Source of the DNA: an uncultured Clostridia bacterium
GTDB taxonomy: Bacteria; Bacillota; Clostridia; Christensenellales; Borkfalkiaceae
Length of the DNA stretch: 34,613 nucleotides
Assembly (NCBI GenBank): GCA_946055105.1
Contig: CAMGEK010000008.1
Location: 1-34,613 of the forward strand
Reading direction: 5' to 3'
Shown here: positions 25,526 through 32,451 of the stretch, piece by piece
Position numbering within the stretch: position 1 is the first letter of the stretch
Layout of the letters: every line of letters starts with the position of its first letter
Made by a program: the position numbers and the translations under genes
The notes under the pieces: generated by a model
Database searches by the model: none
The model's input: the letters and a program-made list of their open reading frames with translations, nothing else
Told to the model about the DNA's origin: nothing

Positions 25526-26227
25526 ATGGCTGTATTGCACGATTTACTCGAATATCAGAAGGTGGACGCGGATCTGCGCAAGATCGAGCAGGAAATTTCC
25601 GCAAGCGAAGAACGCAAGAAGTACGTTCAGGCGAAAAAGTTCATGGAGACGGCGGCGGAGAAGCTGGAAGCGCAGGATAAGCGCGCCGTCGATCTCAAAC
25701 GCGCGGCGCAGAATCTGACGGCGCGGTATCTCGACATCAAAAAGACGATTTCCGAATACGACGCGATCGAAGAACACGTCGACGGGAGCGGCGACGTCGT
25801 GTCCTATTATAAGCGGAGCGCGCAGTCGCTCGCGGATAATCTGCGCGCGTTGAAGGGCGAGATCAACAAGCTCATCGCGGAGATTTCGTCGGCGTGCGAA
25901 GAGTACGATAAAATGAAGAAGCAGACGATCGCGATGCAGAAGCAGTACAAGGAGTACAGCGAAAAATTCAAAGAGGTAAAAAATTCGCATGCGGACGAGG
26001 CGGCGGAGATCAACGCGCGTCTGCAAGCGATCGAGAAGAAGATCGATCCCGACATCATGGCGAAATACAAGCAGAAGCGCAAGGAGAAGATTTTCCCCGT
26101 GCTCGTGCCTCTTACCGACAACCGTTGCGTCTGTCGCATGGAATTCGCAATCGCGCAGCAGAGCAAATTGGAAGGCGGCAACGTCATCGAATGCGAGCAC
26201 TGCCGCAGGTTCGTCTACAAGCAGTAA
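25526..26227 (+). CDS. Coiled-coil protein with C-terminal zinc ribbon
   Basis: About 180 residues of heptad-like, K/E-rich coiled coil (residues 10-190) are followed by a small zinc ribbon, the pattern of the C4-type zinc ribbon domain family (CdsZ-like). The usual ribbon has CxxC...CxxC; here the first pair reads CVC (CxC) and the second CEHC. The start is ATG 25526 with AAGGAG upstream; the ORF-track start at 25481 lies inside the Nif3-like gene. In many Bacillota this family follows the Nif3-like gene. Function is not established; a nucleic-acid or cell-division role is inference. Confidence 0.82.
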   Translation: MAVLHDLLEYQKVDADLRKIEQEISASEERKKYVQAKKFMETAAEKLEAQDKRAVDLKRAAQNLTARYLDIKKTISEYDAIEEHVDGSGDVVSYYKRSAQSLADNLRALKGEINKLIAEISSACEEYDKMKKQTIAMQKQYKEYSEKFKEVKNSHADEAAEINARLQAIEKKIDPDIMAKYKQKRKEKIFPVLVPLTDNRCVCRMEFAIAQQSKLEGGNVIECEHCRRFVYKQ

Positions 26228-26259
26228 CGTTTGGTTTCCGTTCCGCATAGTATGGGAGC

Positions 26260-27279
26260 ATGCAGAACCATGTTGCCGTCATATCGCTCGGAACAATCAG
26301 GGACAACGCAAAACGGATCGTCCGCGCGGCGGGCGGAACGCCGCTTTACGCGGTCGTGAAAGACGACGCGTACGGTCACGGAGCGGAGCGGGTGGCGTTG
26401 GCGCTTTCGGAGATCGCCGCAGGATTCGCGGTCGCAACCGTCGACGAGGGCGCGGCGCTCCGCGTCGCGGGCGTCGGAAAGGAAATTCTCGTGCTGACGC
26501 CTCCGATTTCCGAAGAGGACGTTCTGCGCGGGGCGGCTTATTCGCTCACGCTGACGGTATCCTGCCTTTCCGTATTGCGGCTCGTGCGACGGACGGAGGA
26601 AACGTACGGATTCTCCGTGCGCGCGCATATTGCCGTCAATACGGGCATGAACCGATACGGTTTTCGTCCCGACCGTCTCAAAAGCGCGTGTCGGGAGGCG
26701 GAGCAGAGCGGGACGGAGGTGTGCGGCGTCTATTCGCATCTGTATGCGCCGCAGGACTGCGCACGCCGCGCGGAACAGACGGCTCTGTTCGCCGTCGCCG
26801 CGGACACGGTACGCGCGTTTTATCCGAACGCAGTGCGCCATCTCGCCGCGACGGGCGGGATTCTGGCGGGGGCGGAGACGCGCTTCGACGCGGTGCGGTC
26901 GGGGATCGCGCTCTACGGATACCTGCCCGAAGCGTTCAGCGGAACGCTGGGCGTGAAACCCGCCATGAAAATTTATACGCACGTCGTACAGAGCGGGAAA
27001 TTTTTCGGCGGCGGCGCGGGCTATGCGCCCGCCGAGCGCGAATACGGCGCGTTGCAAACGGTGCGGCTCGGTTACGGAGACGGGTTTTTCCGCGCCGGAA
27101 GAAAGGACGCGATCGGCAATCTGTGCATGGACGCTTACGTTCGCGAGGGAAGAAGCGCGTTCGGACGGCGTTGTCTCGCGATCAAAGACGTCGCCGCGTA
27201 TGCGCGGGAACACGGAACGATCGTCTACGAAGCGCTTTGCAATATTGCCCGAAAGGCGGAGAAACGATATGTCGAATGA
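26260..27279 (+). CDS. alr: Alanine racemase
   Basis: Alr converts L- to D-alanine for peptidoglycan, using PLP. The PLP lysine is Lys34 in AVVKDDAYGHG; AVNTGMNRYGF, the catalytic Tyr in LGYGDGFFR, and GNLCMD are further family marks. At 339 residues it is 30-50 shorter than usual, with the loss in the C-terminal beta domain after CMD. The ATG has no proper ribosome site (GGGAG is one base away) and stands 6 nt after a TAGTAT hexamer, so it may be read from a leaderless mRNA. It overlaps the next gene by 11 nt. Confidence 0.92.
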   Translation: MQNHVAVISLGTIRDNAKRIVRAAGGTPLYAVVKDDAYGHGAERVALALSEIAAGFAVATVDEGAALRVAGVGKEILVLTPPISEEDVLRGAAYSLTLTVSCLSVLRLVRRTEETYGFSVRAHIAVNTGMNRYGFRPDRLKSACREAEQSGTEVCGVYSHLYAPQDCARRAEQTALFAVAADTVRAFYPNAVRHLAATGGILAGAETRFDAVRSGIALYGYLPEAFSGTLGVKPAMKIYTHVVQSGKFFGGGAGYAPAEREYGALQTVRLGYGDGFFRAGRKDAIGNLCMDAYVREGRSAFGRRCLAIKDVAAYAREHGTIVYEALCNIARKAEKRYVE

Positions 27280-27829
27280 CAGAGCGGAGCGGGAACGGCT
27301 TCGCAAAGAGATCGCCGCGTTGCGCGGTACGTTCAAAACCGCGGAAGCGGAAGAAAAAATCGTGCGGAACTTCTTCTCCTCGCCCTATGCGGAGAGGGGG
27401 AGTTTTTTCGTGTATCATGCGGTTCGGACGGAAGCGGATACTTCCGCGCTCATCGCGCGCCTGCTTGCGGCGGGAAAAACCGTCTGTCTGCCCCGCGTAT
27501 TCGGACGGGAAATGCGCGCCGTGCGTTTCCGTTCGGGCGACGCGCTCGTATCGGGCGCGTTCGGGATCGCGGAGCCGACGGGCGAACGGGACGAGCCGTG
27601 CGAGGTCGCGCTGACGCCGTTGCTTGCGGCGGACTTATCCGGCACGCGTCTCGGCTACGGCGGCGGGTACTACGACCGTTATTTTGCGGCGCATCCGACG
27701 ACGGCGCGCGTCGGGATCTGTTTTGAAGGACAAGTCGTCTCCCGAATCCCCCGTTCGGCGTGGGACGTGCCGCTCGACGCGCTGATTACCGAAGCGGGAG
27801 TCTATCGTTTTCGGGAGAAAGAAGGGTGA
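27269..27829 (+). CDS. fau: 5-formyltetrahydrofolate cyclo-ligase
   Basis: The enzyme turns 5-formyl-THF into 5,10-methenyl-THF with ATP, returning a stored folate to use. The signature is LGYGGGYYDRYF near the C-terminus, preceded by VALTPLLAADLSGTRLG; CLPRVFGREMRAVRF is the middle block. From ATG 27269 it has 186 residues; the ORF-track start at 27023 is a shadow inside alr. GGCGGAG precedes it. The family is YqgN in B. subtilis and YgfA/Fau in E. coli. The arrangement after alr makes it the end of a two-gene unit. Confidence 0.9.
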   Translation: MSNDRAERERLRKEIAALRGTFKTAEAEEKIVRNFFSSPYAERGSFFVYHAVRTEADTSALIARLLAAGKTVCLPRVFGREMRAVRFRSGDALVSGAFGIAEPTGERDEPCEVALTPLLAADLSGTRLGYGGGYYDRYFAAHPTTARVGICFEGQVVSRIPRSAWDVPLDALITEAGVYRFREKEG

Positions 27830-27853
27830 AAAAACCGCCCTTGCGGGAAGCGC

Positions 27854-27882
27854 TTGACAGACGGGCGGGAATCGGATATAAT
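27854..27882 (+). promoter_or_regulatory. Full-consensus SigA promoter for the unknown membrane gene
   Basis: TTGACA (27854-27859) and TATAAT (27877-27882), 17 nt apart, match the consensus at all 12 positions. It is the best promoter in the window and implies high or constitutive transcription of the membrane gene, rsmD, coaD and perhaps aroF-pheA. Confidence 0.9.
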
Positions 27883-27890
27883 AAGGTTTA

Positions 27891-27911
27891 TCCCGACGTT
27901 CCGCGTCGGGA
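27891..27911 (+). promoter_or_regulatory. 5'-terminal hairpin of the leader before the unknown membrane gene
   Basis: TCCCGACG and CGTCGGGA form a perfect 8-bp stem with a 5-nt loop, starting about 2 nt after the predicted transcription start near 27889. A second weaker stem (CGGCGG/CCGTCG, one G-U pair) follows at about 27915-27930. Such 5' stems often protect mRNA from decay. I recognise no riboswitch class. Confidence 0.5.
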
Positions 27912-27951
27912 ATGCGGCGGGGTCCCGTCGTTGTTTCAAACGGAGGTTTGT

Positions 27952-28611
27952 ATGGACGAAAAAAAACCGTCGCGGACGGTACGGTTTCTGCGGATACAAA
28001 AGGAGTGCTGGCTGCGCTCGGTGACGATCTTCATTCTCTACCTCATGATGGGAATCATCGCCTTTGCTTGCGTGGCGATCGGAAACGTTGCGCTACGCTA
28101 TCTCGCGCTCTCCGCATGTCTGCTCATTGCGCTGGCGTACGACGCGTTTTTGAGCTTTCAGGAGGGAAAAACGCACTACGACGCGCTCCTGACGGGAAAT
28201 CTTCACCGCGAGAACGTTCTGTTCGGGATCGGTTCTTCTAAGGAGATACGCACGGAGAAGGAATACCGCTTCTGGAAAGGGTTTCTCATCGGGTTTTACG
28301 TCGCCCTGCCCTTATTGCTGGTAGGCGCGATCGGCGGCGCCGTGACGCTCGGCAATCCCTCTGCGGGGAACAGTTTCCAATTCGCGCTCGATTTTCTCGC
28401 CGGATGGGCGATGGTTCCCGTTCAGCTTCTTGTCTCTGCGGAAAGCGCCGCGAAGCGGCTCTTCCTTTCGCTCGTGATGGCAGTCGTTCCCGTTGTGGTC
28501 ACGGGGGTGTTTTATATCGTCGGCGCAATGAAGGAAAAACGGGTGAAAGACGAACAGCGCGCGCGCATGGAACGCGTGCAGGAACTTGCGGAACAGGCGA
28601 AGAAAAAATGA
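27952..28611 (+). CDS. Unrecognised multi-pass membrane protein
   Basis: I do not recognise this 219-residue protein. It has about five hydrophobic segments (roughly 23-44, 46-66, 108-132, 142-162, 170-193), a basic N-terminus (RTVRFLRIQKECWLR), a 40-residue polar stretch between segments 2 and 3, and a highly charged helical tail (KEKRVKDEQRARMERVQELAEQAKKK) that looks able to form a coiled coil. GGAGG lies 5 nt before the ATG. It has the strongest promoter in the window and a structured leader, and is coupled to rsmD by ATGA. That suggests steady expression together with ribosome and CoA genes, but gives no function. Confidence 0.8.
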   Translation: MDEKKPSRTVRFLRIQKECWLRSVTIFILYLMMGIIAFACVAIGNVALRYLALSACLLIALAYDAFLSFQEGKTHYDALLTGNLHRENVLFGIGSSKEIRTEKEYRFWKGFLIGFYVALPLLLVGAIGGAVTLGNPSAGNSFQFALDFLAGWAMVPVQLLVSAESAAKRLFLSLVMAVVPVVVTGVFYIVGAMKEKRVKDEQRARMERVQELAEQAKKK

Positions 28612-29144
28612 GAATCATTGCGGGCAAACATCGCGGACGCGTGCTTGCGGAGTTCGGCGGAAAGGCGATTCGCCCCACTTCGGACAGAGTCAAGGAATCG
28701 CTGTTTTCCATTCTGTCGGCGCGGATTCCGTCGGCGAGAGTGCTTGATCTCTTCTGCGGAACGGGCGCGTTGGGGCTGGAATGTATTTCCCGCGGCGCGG
28801 CGGAAGTTGTGTTTAACGATCTTTCCCGCGACAGTCTCGCGGTTCTCAGGAAAAATCTCGCGCTTCTGCGGGAGACCGCCGCGATCTCTCAGTCGGATTT
28901 CAGGACGTGTCTGAAAACGGCGGCGGGGCGATTCGATCTGATCTTCGTCGATCCGCCCTATGCGGCGGAATATCGGGAAGAGGCGTTGCGGTTGATCGCG
29001 GAGCGTGAGCTGCTGCGCGAAAACGGGCTCGTCGTCTATGAGAGCGAGGAACGGAACGCGCCCTGTCCGAACGGGTTTACGCTTTGCGACGAACGGAACT
29101 ACGGTCGGACGGTCGTGAGCTTTTACGGGAGGGAGAGAGAATGA
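28608..29144 (+). CDS. rsmD: 16S rRNA (guanine(966)-N2)-methyltransferase RsmD
   Basis: RsmD methylates G966 in the 30S head. MRIIAGKHRGRVL is the typical start; RPTSDRVKESLFSIL, the SAM site LDLFCGTGALGLECISRGA, and the catalytic FVDPPY follow. From ATG 28608 it has 178 residues; the ORF-track start at 28404 is a shadow in the membrane gene. It overlaps both neighbours by ATGA. The rsmD-coaD pair is widely conserved (ylbH-ylbI in B. subtilis). Confidence 0.94.
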   Translation: MRIIAGKHRGRVLAEFGGKAIRPTSDRVKESLFSILSARIPSARVLDLFCGTGALGLECISRGAAEVVFNDLSRDSLAVLRKNLALLRETAAISQSDFRTCLKTAAGRFDLIFVDPPYAAEYREEALRLIAERELLRENGLVVYESEERNAPCPNGFTLCDERNYGRTVVSFYGRERE

Positions 29145-29632
29145 AAAAATGCGTGTTTGCGGGAACGTTCGATCCGTTTACCGTCGGACATTCCGATACG
29201 GTGGAGAAAACGTTGCGGCTGTTCGACGAAACGGTGGTCGCCGTGGCGGAGAACAGAAGCAAGACCTGCATGTTCACGGCGGAGGAGCGCGCGGAGATGA
29301 TTCGCGCCGTCTATCGGAACGAGCCGCGCGTGCGCGTGGTCGTGTGGAAGGGCGCGATCGTCGATTTGTTGCGCGAAGAGGGTACGGAAATCTATGTGCG
29401 CGGGATTCGGAACACGGTGGATTTCGAGTATGAAAATGCGGATTTTTACGCGAGCCGCGCTCTCGATCGGAACATGATCGCCGTATATCTTCCGTCCGAG
29501 CAGAGCCGTCTGCACGTCAGTTCTACTTTGGTGAAAAATTGTATTTCGTTCGGGAAGCCGTTCGCGGATTACGTTCCGTCGGAGGTGTACCGTTACATTG
29601 CCGAAAAGGCAAGAGGAAACAAAGATGTTTGA
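29141..29632 (+). CDS. coaD: Phosphopantetheine adenylyltransferase
   Basis: CoaD joins AMP to 4'-phosphopantetheine, the next-to-last step of coenzyme A synthesis. The nucleotidyl-transferase motif is AGTFDPFTVGH (7-17); VRGIRNTVDFEYE and the phosphate loop VSSTLVKN (usual form ISSTLVRE) follow. The 163 residues from ATG 29141 are normal. GGGAGAG precedes it. The last 8 nt overlap the DAHP synthase gene. Confidence 0.95.
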   Translation: MKKCVFAGTFDPFTVGHSDTVEKTLRLFDETVVAVAENRSKTCMFTAEERAEMIRAVYRNEPRVRVVVWKGAIVDLLREEGTEIYVRGIRNTVDFEYENADFYASRALDRNMIAVYLPSEQSRLHVSSTLVKNCISFGKPFADYVPSEVYRYIAEKARGNKDV

Positions 29633-30653
29633 AAAACGTATCCACATTCCTTCCGCGGAAGAGATTCTCGCGGAACAGCCTCTCCCCGAATCGCTCCGCA
29701 AAATCAAACTTTCGCGCGACGAGCTGGCGAAAGACGTCATCGCGGGGAGATCGGAGAAACTTCTGGTGATCGTAGGTCCGTGTTCCGCGCACGAAAGCAA
29801 GCCCGTGCTCGATTACGTCCGCAGGCTCGGAAAGCTCAACGAACGCGTGAAAGAGAAGCTCGTGCTCGTGCCGAGGATTTATACGAACAAACCGCGCACG
29901 AAAGGCGTGGGCTATAAGGGGATGTTTTCGCAACCCGATCCGGAAAACAAGGAAGACATTCTGCGCGGCATCAGGACGATCCGCGATCTGCATCTGCACG
30001 CCATCGAAGAGTCGGGACTTTCGGCGGCGGACGAAATGCTCTATCCCGAAAATTACGCCTACGTGGAAGATCTTCTGACGTACGTCGCGGTCGGCGCGCG
30101 ATCCAGCGAAAATCAGATGCACCGCCTCGTGTCCAGCGGGATCGAGCTGCCCGTCGGAATTAAAAATCCGATGGGGGGGAGTATCCCCGTTCTGCTCAAT
30201 TCCATCTACGCCGCGCAGAGCCGTCAGGTGTTCAAATACCGCGATTGGCAGGTGGAGACGCAGGGAAACGAGTACGCACACGCCGTGCTGCGCGGTATGG
30301 TCGATTCTTACGGAAACGATATTCCCAATTTCCATTACGAAACGGTCATGCAGGTGTACGAAGGGTACCGCAAGAGCGAAGGGGAAATCAAAAATCCCGC
30401 GATCATCGTCGATTCCAATCATTCCAATTCCGGAAAACGGTTCGGTCAGCAGATCCGAATCATCGAAGAGGTGATGCAGAACCGTCTCTTCGATCGCGAT
30501 TTCAAAAAGATCATCAAAGGGTTCATGATCGAAAGTTTCCTCGTGGAAGGCTGTCAGAAACACGATCTCGTCTACGGACAGTCGATCACCGATCCCTGCC
30601 TCGGCTGGGAAGACACCGAGCGGCTGTTGCTCGATATTGCGGAGAAGGCGTAA
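29625..30653 (+). CDS. aroF: DAHP synthase, AroG/AroF type (class I-alpha)
   Basis: The enzyme condenses PEP with erythrose 4-phosphate, the first shikimate step. Motifs are VGPCSAHE, the KPRTKGVGYKGM active-site loop, AVGARSSENQMHR, GIKNPMGGSI, DSNHSNSGK and the metal-site ending FMIESFLVEG...YGQSITDPCLGWEDTE. There is no fused chorismate mutase or ACT domain. From ATG 29625 it has 342 residues; AGAGG lies upstream. It is directly followed by pheA, so control of both by phenylalanine is plausible, but no attenuator or T-box is visible. Pairing with coaD is unlike B. subtilis, where ylbJ would come next. Confidence 0.93.
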   Translation: MFEKRIHIPSAEEILAEQPLPESLRKIKLSRDELAKDVIAGRSEKLLVIVGPCSAHESKPVLDYVRRLGKLNERVKEKLVLVPRIYTNKPRTKGVGYKGMFSQPDPENKEDILRGIRTIRDLHLHAIEESGLSAADEMLYPENYAYVEDLLTYVAVGARSSENQMHRLVSSGIELPVGIKNPMGGSIPVLLNSIYAAQSRQVFKYRDWQVETQGNEYAHAVLRGMVDSYGNDIPNFHYETVMQVYEGYRKSEGEIKNPAIIVDSNHSNSGKRFGQQIRIIEEVMQNRLFDRDFKKIIKGFMIESFLVEGCQKHDLVYGQSITDPCLGWEDTERLLLDIAEKA

Positions 30654-30654
30654 G

Positions 30655-31452
30655 ATGGCGGCGCTTGTGAGCTGTCTCGGACCGATCGGGAGTTATTCCG
30701 AGCTGGCGGCGAAAAAGTTGTGTCCCGATCGGGAGATTTTACTCTGCAAAAATTTCCCCGAAGTCGTCTCCGCGCTCGTTACCGGCAAGACGGACGACGC
30801 GGTGCTTCCCATCGAAAACGCCATTCAGGGCGGCGTATTGCAGAATCTCGACCTCATGGAGACGGAAGACGTCTTTGCCGTCGAACAGACCGTCATTCCC
30901 ATCGACCACAGGCTCATCAAAAAACCGGGCGTGCCGCTTTCCGCGATCGAGCGGGTTTATTCGCACGAGCAGGCGATCGGACAATGTTCGGCGTTTCTCG
31001 GGAAATATCTTCCCGCCGCGCAATGCGTGTTTACCGATTCGACGGCGAAGAGCGTCGGGCTCGTGGACGACCGTTCGGCGGGAATCGTCGGTTCGCACGT
31101 CAGGGCGGAGGGCTTGGAACTCTCTTCCGAAAATATCGCGAACGACAAGGGGAACTGCACGCAGTTTGTCCGTCTGCGCAGACGGGAAGAGGGGCTTCCG
31201 CAACGTTGCAGAACGGTATTTTTCAGCGCCGTCTGCGATCACAGACCGGGATCGCTTCTCCAACTGCTCGATTGTTTCGCGCGCGTCGGGATCAATCTGA
31301 CCAAGATCGAAAGTCGCCCCATTCGCGGCGTATACGGCGAATACCGCTTTTTTATCGCCGCCGACGGGGATCTTTCCGACGGGAAAGTCCGGGACGCGCT
31401 GGAAAAAGCGCGCAGCGTGTGCCGTACGTTCCGTTTGCTCGGCGCGTATTAA
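30655..31452 (+). CDS. pheA: Prephenate dehydratase with ACT domain
   Basis: PheA converts prephenate to phenylpyruvate for phenylalanine synthesis. The dehydratase domain begins with LGPIGSYSELAAKKL; AVLPIENAIQGGV and the catalytic Thr in GNCTQFVRL (usual form NxTRF) follow. The C-terminal ACT domain, PGSLLQLLDCFARVGINLTKIESRPIRG, contains the ESRP motif that binds phenylalanine for feedback. No chorismate mutase domain is fused, so that enzyme must be elsewhere. ATG 30655 lies one base after the aroF stop. Its own stop overlaps that of the convergent ylbJ. Confidence 0.95.
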   Translation: MAALVSCLGPIGSYSELAAKKLCPDREILLCKNFPEVVSALVTGKTDDAVLPIENAIQGGVLQNLDLMETEDVFAVEQTVIPIDHRLIKKPGVPLSAIERVYSHEQAIGQCSAFLGKYLPAAQCVFTDSTAKSVGLVDDRSAGIVGSHVRAEGLELSSENIANDKGNCTQFVRLRRREEGLPQRCRTVFFSAVCDHRPGSLLQLLDCFARVGINLTKIESRPIRGVYGEYRFFIAADGDLSDGKVRDALEKARSVCRTFRLLGAY

Positions 31453-32417
31453 ATTCCGAACAGATACGCCGCGGCGAAACAGACGACGCCCGAAAGGATC
31501 GCCTGCGCGAGTTTGACCGCGAGGAAGGGCAGCGCGGGCACGCCCGCACGGCCGAGATAGGAAAATTGCTGACAGAGCACGCACAGCCCGCCGAACGTCG
31601 TGAGAAAGCAGGCGAGCGCGAGAGAGAGCGGAGAGGGGGATTGCGCAAGCATGGCGCACCCCGTCGTCATTTCGAGCAGACCGCGGAACAGGGCCGCCGC
31701 ATAGGGAGACAGCGGCGTATTCCGAAACAGCGCTTCCGCGCCCGCGAAAACGCCGCAGTCTGAGAGCATCTGACCGAAACAGCGGAAGAGCGCGATAAAG
31801 CCGCCCACGCATAAGACCGATACGACCGCTCCGTACAGGCTGTCGTACAACAGATTCTGACGGGGCGCGGCGGAGAGCGACGTCTGCGCGGTCGGCGGCG
31901 TTTTTGCGCGCAGGCGGAGCAGAAAACAGACAAAATATACGGCGAAGAGATGGGAAAACAGCGCGAGAAAGCCCGCCTTTACGCTTCCGAACATGACGCC
32001 TCCGACGACGCCGACGAGGAACATCGGGCCGGACGTCGTGCACAGACAGGAGAGGCGGAAGCGTTCTTCCTCGGCGATCGCGTTCCGTTCCCGAAGATCG
32101 AGAAACAGTCTTGCGCCGACGGGATAGCCCGAAAGCGCGCTCAATACGGCGGCGCAGCTTCCCGCACCGCCGATTCGGAAGAGCTTGCCGGAGAGCGGGG
32201 ACAACAGGCGCGCCAGCCACGGGAACAGTCCCGTTCCCGACAAAAACGCCGTGAGAAAGAGAAAGGGAAAGGTCGCGGGCAGAACGGAGACCGCCCAGAG
32301 AGAGATGCCTTCGCCGATCGATTGCGCGTACCGCGCGGGAAAGAGCAGAAACAGGATCATGGCGAAAACCGCGGGAACGTAGACGAGAAAGGATAACGTT
32401 TTTTTGCGGAGAGACAT
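31449..32417 (-). CDS. ylbJ: YlbJ-like sporulation integral membrane protein
   Basis: The 322-residue protein has about eight hydrophobic segments. The YlbJ/SpoVV-type pattern is visible: ISLWAVSVLPATFPFLFLTAFLSGTGLF, then SALSGYPVGARL, the C-x-TSGP loop (CLCTTSGPMFLVGVVG), and the late TTFGGLCVL. In B. subtilis YlbJ (SpoVV) is made under SigE and moves dipicolinic acid across the outer forespore membrane. The ATG at 32417 is the only reasonable start; the ORF track runs far upstream in a shadow frame. There is no ribosome site. It is flipped relative to its B. subtilis neighbours rsmD, coaD and ylbK. Confidence 0.85.
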   Translation of the reverse strand: MSLRKKTLSFLVYVPAVFAMILFLLFPARYAQSIGEGISLWAVSVLPATFPFLFLTAFLSGTGLFPWLARLLSPLSGKLFRIGGAGSCAAVLSALSGYPVGARLFLDLRERNAIAEEERFRLSCLCTTSGPMFLVGVVGGVMFGSVKAGFLALFSHLFAVYFVCFLLRLRAKTPPTAQTSLSAAPRQNLLYDSLYGAVVSVLCVGGFIALFRCFGQMLSDCGVFAGAEALFRNTPLSPYAAALFRGLLEMTTGCAMLAQSPSPLSLALACFLTTFGGLCVLCQQFSYLGRAGVPALPFLAVKLAQAILSGVVCFAAAYLFGI

Positions 32418-32422
32418 GCTAT

Positions 32423-32451
32423 ATCTTACGGAGTAAAGGAGGGGAATATGC
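32423..32451 (-). promoter_or_regulatory. Possible SigE-like promoter of ylbJ
   Basis: On the - strand GCATATT (32451-32445) matches the B. subtilis SigE -35 form KMATATT, and 14 nt later CGTAAGAT (32430-32423) matches CATACAMT at 5 of 8 positions. The -10 element ends 5 nt before the ylbJ ATG. It overlaps the ylbK start codon on the other strand. The match is partial and the spacing short. Confidence 0.3.
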
